A program made the position numbers and the translations under genes. A model generated the notes under the pieces. The model had not been told where the DNA came from, did no database searches, and saw only the letters and a program-made list of their open reading frames with translations. A stretch of 64,000 nucleotides of DNA from Daucus carota subsp. sativus (Eukaryota > Streptophyta > Magnoliopsida > Apiales > Apiaceae), in NCBI RefSeq assembly GCF_001625215.2, contig NC_030381.2, forward strand, positions 53,989,214-54,053,213, given 5' to 3'. The stretch's first letter is position 1. Every line of letters begins with the position of its first letter. Below are positions 58,698 to 64,000 of the stretch, one piece after another.

Positions 58698-59539
58698 AAT
58701 ATGTTCTGCCATTTGTGTGGACTGTAGTTGTGTGATTCTTTGGCAGTCATTGTGTTGTTATATTTTGGTGCAACTTAGTGATTTTGAAATCACATTAGCT
58801 TGAACATCAATCGTCTGTGCTCATCATATTTTAGTTGACTAGTAGGTATTTTGAAAAATATATTTGATAAGCACTATAAACAAACACAAGCATGTATAAA
58901 TATGAATTTGTAACATAGGTTCAGTGTTTCACCTGCGTATGCTGGATCATTATTGCGGCCAAGACTTTTTCCTCTTGTAGTTTCTTGGCCACATACTTAC
59001 GTTTTCTCCTTACTTAAAGGTTTCTTGCTTAGTTTTTCATGTTTTATAGTTCATTGTGGAGGCTTATATAGTTCATTTTAATCCCTTTCTGGCTAGATGA
59101 TCTCTGACCCTTTATGTTCTTTCCTGGAGCATAGGACTGTTCTTCTAATTTTTGCAAAGATATTTTTGTTATACTAGAGTTTTATGCTTGGTAATATGAT
59201 GTACATTTACGTGGTGTGTTGTATTTTCAAAGATCACATGTATTATTGGTTACAGAACTTGATAAATTAGGGCAAGAGAAGTTTTCTGACATCTGATTTA
59301 TAAATTTTACTTGCGTACATGTGCTGGAATTACAGCTATTATATTGATAGAGAAATCAAATCTGGACTTGTCCTAGGAGCATCTATCATTAACTGATACA
59401 TGAATAATATAGAAGACCCATGATTGCATATTATTTAATATGATTCCTGCACTTGATTTATCTACCACAAGAAAATTCTGGATTCTTTGTTCATAAGAAA
59501 TACAAATATCTTTAATATCCTCTCTCAATTTGGGATCAT
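58698..59539. other. F-box 3' region and spacer
   Basis: A segment near 59020-59180 (TTTCTTGCTTAGTTTTTCAT, TCCTGGAGCAT) recurs, diverged, at about 60148-60310 on the other side of the copia remnant. I see no coding exon. Confidence 0.5.
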
Positions 59540-60050
59540 AGTTAATCTCTGAAATATGTGAATGTCGCGCTTGAGATGAATATGTCTGCAACTGGATCAT
59601 TTGTACCGACAAAATTCAAGTGAATTTATCTTCTTGTACCGAGTCCCGAGTGAAATGATAATGAAGTTTAATGCTTAGTCCGACTGTGAAAGACTGGGTT
59701 TTATGTCATTGTTAGGGCTAAATTGTCACCGTAAATGATAGTTGGATCATTCTGAATTTGCTCTGAATCGAAAAATTCATTTCAGCCAGACCACTTCACA
59801 TGATGCTGCTAAAACATATATATCTTATGCCAATGATAGGGACATTTTGTTTCTGTTCTGTTTTTTGCATGAGCAAGAGATAGCATTTGTTCCCATCAAG
59901 AACACATATCCAGATGTATTTTTGCTATCAGATAAAGAACATCTCCAATAAATATCTGTGTATCCTATTAGCCTATGATCCTCATTTTTTTTTGTGAGGT
60001 CTATGATCTTCATTTTGAGTGCACTTGGACCATTATTCTTTGTTCCCTTA
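59540..60050 (-). mobile_element. Dead Ty1/copia retrotransposon remnant (RNase H region)
   Basis: Read on the minus strand from about 60000, the sequence gives LIGYTDIYWRCSLSDSKNTS, then GYVFLMGTNAISCSCKKQ, SLSLA, AASCEVVWLK, DPTIIYGDNLALTMT and HYHFTRDSVQED. This is the ordered RNase H sequence of copia polyproteins (GYxDxDWxG, STSGYxFxxG, WxSKKQ, AxCxxxWL, CDNxSA, YHFxRE). Stops and a frame shift interrupt it, and no LTRs were found. It is an old, inactive fragment. Confidence 0.85.
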
Positions 60051-60659
60051 CGATAACACAAAATTTGTATGGCTGATCAATACCATGGCTCAATTTTATT
60101 TCTTTTTGCACTTCTTGGGTGTCATTTCTCCTAGTTTTGAAAATGTTCGATTTCTTGCTTAGTTTTTCATATTTTGTATTTCATCGTGGATGAATGTTGG
60201 AACTTGGAAGTCCTTTTTAATCTTTTACAAGCTATATGGTCTCTCACTTCATGCATTCCTGTCCTGGAGCATCAGGCAGTTCAAGTTTTCCCAAAAATAT
60301 GTTGTTACTTCTAAGGTTTACACGATATTCATTTGTTTGATTCGTTTTATTGCTATATCAATCAATGTCTATGTTCACTGTTATTTTACAATGATCATTT
60401 GTTTTTACTGAGGTATAGAAGTTGTTAACAGCTTTTCTTTAATTTTTAAAATTTCACTTAAGGTATAGAAGTAGTTTATGGCTTCAGTTATTAAGTCCCT
60501 CTTTTTGATGCACGAGAGTATTAATACTTAAAGATTGCTTTATTTTAGTCCGTGTAGAATATACTGAAAATTTAACTTCATCAACTTCTTGCGAGCGGTG
60601 TCATGTATCATAGTCTAGAACTACCACACTAATGAGGCAAATGAGCAAGTGCTGCTGTT
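60051..60659. other. Intergenic sequence
   Basis: Contains the second diverged copy of the 59020 segment at about 60148-60310. No gene. Confidence 0.5.
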
Positions 60660-60675
60660 CAGGCACATTACACTT

Positions 60676-60783
60676 TTTTTTTTTTTTTGCTAATTGATTA
60701 CACACGCACACGTGGGGAGTCGAACTCCCGACCTCCCGCAAGGGGGTACAAGAGCACTACCACCACACCAACACCTTGTTGGC
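60676..60783 (-). mobile_element. Short tRNA-derived SINE, 108 bp
   Basis: Read on the minus strand, a tRNA-like head (GTGTGGTGGTAGTGC as A box, GGGAGTTCGACTCCC as B box) is followed by a short body and an A-tail of at least 14 bases. It is flanked by a perfect 16-bp duplication CAGGCACATTACACTT (60660-60675 and 60784-60799). The poly-A abuts one copy, as expected for LINE-driven retroposition. The perfect duplication suggests recent insertion. Confidence 0.9.
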
Positions 60784-60799
60784 CAGGCACATTACACTT

Positions 60800-61427
60800 G
60801 TAAGAGAGAGAGAATGAATTTGTTTAATTAAGCTAGCTCTCATGCTTTGATAAAAGGCATAGGTAAATTGGAGCTGCATAAGCACAGATTAACAGTTGTG
60901 CAGAAGCTTCAGGGCATTACTATTAAGTATCATTAGATAGCTGTTAATGGATACTTAATTCTCGGCCTAATATTCTTTACTGATGTTTTTTCTAAATGTT
61001 GACCATATCTTCTGTAGGGATACCTGGTTCACGGAAAGATGGAGAAGTTGGATAATGAGGTAGATTCTTCTGTAGTCTAAAGTTCGCGCCAGGAAGTTTT
61101 ATGGCTATTATTGTTTTTATTGTCGTTTAGTGGTGTAAAGTTTGGGTCTTTGGTTCTTCCATGGCAACAGTTTTCATTAAGTATTCACTATTCCCTCATT
61201 AAGTATACCATTCCACTGGGAATAGAACTTCAGTGGGAAGATTTTGTTTAGTTTATGCGTCTTTGTATATATACTCCTCCATTATATAGATGGGATGCGT
61301 GAATTTGTTATGAGATACTAGTCGTCGTCTCAGGTTTGTGGTGAATTTGTGACGAGATACTAGTGGTCGTCCCATATTATAGGTGCTCATTTGTACATGT
61401 AAGCTTGATTGTTCTAAAAAGAGAGTA
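60800..61427. other. Intergenic sequence
   Basis: No gene. A good acceptor (TCTGTAG at about 61018) precedes a short frame ending in TAG that could serve as an alternative last exon of the F-box gene; this is speculative. A GTGAATTTGT...GAGATACTAGT motif is repeated near 61290 and 61333. Confidence 0.45.
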
Positions 61428-61668
61428 CTACCTAGTACCTATAGTTAATTATACGAGGGTTTGACTTTTTACACGTATCTTAGCGGGTTTGATCATATAT
61501 TTAAAATCAGTATTTTTAAAATTTTCTTTTCTGAATAAAAATATTTATGTTATATTTTTATTCAGAAAATAAAAATATTAATATTTGCTATGTGGTCAAA
61601 GCACCTAAAATTGTGTGTAAAAAGTCACATGCTCTGTATAATGGATTGTATAATGGATTAGAGGAAGT
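61428..61668. mobile_element. Diverged Stowaway-like MITE
   Basis: The ends are degenerate (TACTACCTAGTACC left, TTAGAGGAAGTA right). The body has a central palindrome TTTCTGAATAAAAATATTTA...TTTTTATTCAGAAAAT and mirrored GACTTTTTACAC / GTGTAAAAAGTC, as in other MITEs of this window. Confidence 0.55.
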
Positions 61669-61917
61669 ATGCGATAAAAAGCATGGTCCTAAGTTGGGAC
61701 AGGTATTAAAATGATATATTAAAATTTTAAAAATTATTTTTTTCGAGAGAAATATTTAAAATTTGTTCCAGAATATTAGTTGTCAAAATTTAATTCACGT
61801 CATTTTCTAATATACATGAACATCTTTTTATTTTTTTTATTTTTGAAAGAATGAACATCTTTTTATTATAATATATACACCTTCAATAAATTTTCGATAA
61901 CGATATTGAAAACTAAT

Positions 61918-62052
61918 TGGGCTCTTCCTAAAATAAAAAAAGAAAAAAAGAAAAAACTAATTGGGCTCGTGTATATACAGTATCTATTATTGGTCTTGGG
62001 CTTGTGGTCGTGATTATGAATCGAACTTCACCGGGTTTATCGATCCGGCCCA
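61918..62052 (+). promoter_or_regulatory. RECQL2: Cluster of site II (TGGGCY) elements in the RECQL2 promoter
   Basis: TGGGCT occurs at 61918, 61962 and 61997, and its complement-type GGCCCA at 62047, all within 220 bases of the start codon. Site II elements drive expression in dividing cells. The first two copies arise from a 44-bp tandem duplication (AAAAACTAATTGGGCTC). Confidence 0.6.
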
Positions 62053-62082
62053 ACTAATCCAAACAAGGCCCTAAAACTAATC

Positions 62083-62089
62083 TATAAAA
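62083..62089 (+). promoter_or_regulatory. RECQL2: TATA box of RECQL2
   Basis: TATAAAA lies 55 bases before the ATG, which implies a 5' UTR of about 25 bases. Confidence 0.55.
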
Positions 62090-62137
62090 TGCTCAAAACA
62101 TTTTATTAATCAAAAGCTCAAGGGCTTGAAAATACAA

Positions 62138-63939
62138 ATGGTAGACACCGAAGAAATTTTACAAGAGCTTCTGACCGTTGAGGCCGAGCTTCAAGACGTT
62201 CAAGGTACTTAAACACACACACACGCACAGTTTCAATATATATATATAATATAATTTTAATTTTTTAAATTATATTATTTAATTTGATTATCTGTCTCAC
62301 TGTCATTGTGTTCGTCTAGAATCAATTGATTAGTAGATAGTGATTTCTTGATTATCTCTTGAAAATACGAGTAGTGTCGGTTGTCGCGGTTTCAATAATC
62401 AATTGATTGTATAGTGTGAATATGTGATAGGTTATGGAGATGTGATTGTTGTTTTCTGGTAATTTTTCGCTTTAATGAGTGCTGTTGTGTAATGTGTATG
62501 TGTTTGTAAGTAGAAACAAGTTTTTGTTTAGTTTACGACGATTAACGTGTCTCAGTCGGTCAGGGGAAAATGTGCGTAGACGTTATTGTTAGTATACGGC
62601 TTGGAGAAGTTGTTTCCGTGAATTATGATTTTTTCCATAAATATGTGTGAATACTGAATACTTTGGAATATTATGAGAGTTTTTAAAATGATTTGAGAAG
62701 TAGCGAGTCAGTATAACACGAAAGACTGTGAACGGAGTAATGGAAGTATTTAAGCTTTGTTGAAATAATGCGTCTTATTGTATATTAGTATTTTGTTACT
62801 TTTGCAGACCAGATAAAGGTCTTTTTGGATCGGCAAGAGAAGTTGTATGATAGAAAGTCTGAACTGAAAGCGTTGCTTGAAAGCTGTGAAGTATCGGCAT
62901 GCGAAATTAAGGATGCCGCAACTGGGACTTCAGAGAACTGGTCTGGGGAATTTGAATGGGATTCTCGAGCAAATGATGTTCGGTTGAATGTATTTGGGAT
63001 AACTTCTTACCGTGCAAATCAGCGAGAGGTCCATTCTGTTTCAGTCTGTTTTCCTGCATTAACTTGTACTCAAGATGGACTAGTGTAATGTGCTAATTTA
63101 TCTTCATAGTAAAACTTGTTATATTTAACAAATAAACCTTAGCAATATAATACCCGACAGTGATTCAGGTGAGAACATTTTGTATGTGTGAACAGGGAGA
63201 ACAGTTCTGCACTTTTCAAAAAGTGCGGAACAACTGTTTTGCAAATATTTGTTATTTGTTTTGTTCAGCAGCAAAACAACAGGGTTCTCACTTCTCAGTG
63301 TTTTCACAGTAAAACGTGTTCTCCACTGAACGTGGCCCTATAATACCCTATAAATTGGATATCTTCATAGTAAAACTTGTTAATTGCTGGAACCAAACTG
63401 CATAAATGCTTATAGTTGGTACATACTAAAAGTAGTCTTAGTTAGAAATTACAATATGTTATGATATTTATGAATTCAGATGTGGCAATTTTACATGGCC
63501 AGATAATAAATGCAATCATGAGTGGAAGGGACGTTTTGGTAATCATGGCTGCTGGTGGCGGTAAGAGCCTTTGTTACCAACTTCCTGCTATCATGCGTGA
63601 TGGAGTTGCTCTTATTGTCAGTCCTTTGCTTTCTCTTATTCAAGACCAGGTGCTTAAATACCCAATTCTCTTGTAATACGAATCAGTTATGTTATAAGTT
63701 TCTGACCGCAATGGGTAGTTCAGGTAATGGGTTTGGCTGCTTTAGGCATCCCAGCATACATGTTAACCTCAACAACCAGTAAAGACAATGAAAAATTTAT
63801 ATACAAGGCTCTTGAGAAGGGTGAAGGAGAGCTTAAAATACTGTATGTCACGCCAGAAAAGATTTCAAAGAGCAAGAGATTTATGTCAAAACTCGAAAAG
63901 TGTTACAATGCTGGCCGTCTCTCTCTGATTTCTATCGAC
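62138..63939 (+). CDS. RECQL2: RecQ-family DNA helicase RECQL2, 5' part (runs off the window)
   Basis: A 3'-5' DNA helicase related to human WRN/RecQ that processes recombination intermediates in the nucleus. Four exons are visible (62138-62204, 62808-63028, 63503-63649, 63724-63939), encoding 217 residues in one frame. The last intron starts GTGAGT at 63940, and the rest lies beyond 64000. Residues 5-60 are a predicted coiled coil typical of plant RECQ2. Residues 72-100 are motif 0 and its approach ([25 protein letters not shown]). The Walker A motif is AAGGGKS (Lys117), motif Ia is [11 protein letters not shown], and [13 protein letters not shown] follows. The last residues LSLISID lead into the DEAH box, which must start the next exon. 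Residue order matches Arabidopsis RECQL2 closely. Confidence 0.93.
63100..63382. repeat. 22-bp direct repeats around a foldable insertion in RECQL2 intron 2
   Basis: ATCTTCATAGTAAAACTTGTTA occurs at 63100-63121 and 63361-63382. Between them lie inverted segments (GTGAGAACA...TGTTCTCC; GTTCTGCAC / GTGCGGAAC). This could be a MITE with unusually long flanking repeats or a local duplication filled by an insertion. Confidence 0.6.
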
Positions 63940-64000
63940 GTGAGTTCATTACTTTGTCTTGTGCATTTTTTTTGCAATAATTTGATCAATTCTTAGGACA

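Noticed and set aside
57780..58750. Minus-strand open frames opposite the F-box gene (100 and 201 codons)
   Set aside because: Antisense shadows of a well-conserved sense coding region.
60689..60783. Functional tRNA gene
   Set aside because: A and B boxes are present on the minus strand, but the acceptor stem does not close, and a poly-A tail with 16-bp target duplications marks it as a SINE.
61020..61080. Confirmed second exon of the F-box gene
   Set aside because: Donor and acceptor both fit, but the added 16 residues match no conserved tail and the unspliced frame ends normally. Recorded only as a possibility.

Overview
The window is nuclear DNA from a flowering plant, almost certainly a eudicot. 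It is AT-rich, its genes are split by GT-AG introns, and the protein families are plant-specific (a RopGEF with a PRONE domain, a class VII receptor-like cytoplasmic kinase, an F-box associated-domain protein, a chloroplast alpha/beta hydrolase of the CLD1 type). TA-flanked Stowaway MITEs with the usual CTCCCTCCGTCCC ends occur throughout. The species cannot be fixed from sequence alone. There are no prokaryotic features.

Layout, left to right. 1129-8118 (+) holds the last twelve coding exons of a Golgi CASP golgin; its first ~270 codons lie upstream of the window. 10780-13382 (+) encodes a 366-residue membrane/coiled-coil protein of unknown function. 14670-15360 is a nested pair of MITEs. 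15721-15918 (+) is a possible small ORF behind a good TATA box. 21804-27180 (+) is a complete ROPGEF with a GC-AG intron and a 41-residue tandem duplication in its C-terminal tail. Convergent with it, 27852-30407 (-) is a chloroplast alpha/beta hydrolase resembling chlorophyll dephytylase, with a Stowaway MITE about 150 bp upstream of its start.

30850-41330 is a gene-poor, repeat-built block. Its centre is a non-autonomous Helitron (31484-35337, minus strand). That Helitron carries two further insertions: a 546-bp palindromic MULE-MITE, and a 1037-bp Mutator-like element with a perfect 9-bp target duplication that has captured a piece of a phytochrome gene. A second nest (39285-40020) follows.

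41494-44863 (+) is a nodulin-like/NFD4-type major facilitator, 45699-48014 (-) an RLCK-VII kinase, 50021-51473 (+) a two-module cystatin-like protein with an 87-bp tandem repeat in one intron, 53873-55904 (+) a 68-residue ZNF706-like zinc-finger protein, 57435-58697 (+) an intronless F-box protein, and 62138 to the right edge (+) the 5' part of RECQL2. A hAT MITE, a MULE-MITE, a dead Ty1/copia RNase H remnant and a short tRNA-derived SINE with perfect 16-bp target duplications lie between these genes.

The genes are ordinary housekeeping and signalling genes without an operon-like relation. The unusual material is in the mobile DNA (gene capture, nesting) and in several short tandem duplications, three of which touch coding or splice-site sequence. 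Exon limits were set by eye from reading-frame continuity, splice consensus and remembered family sequences. All of them need transcript support.
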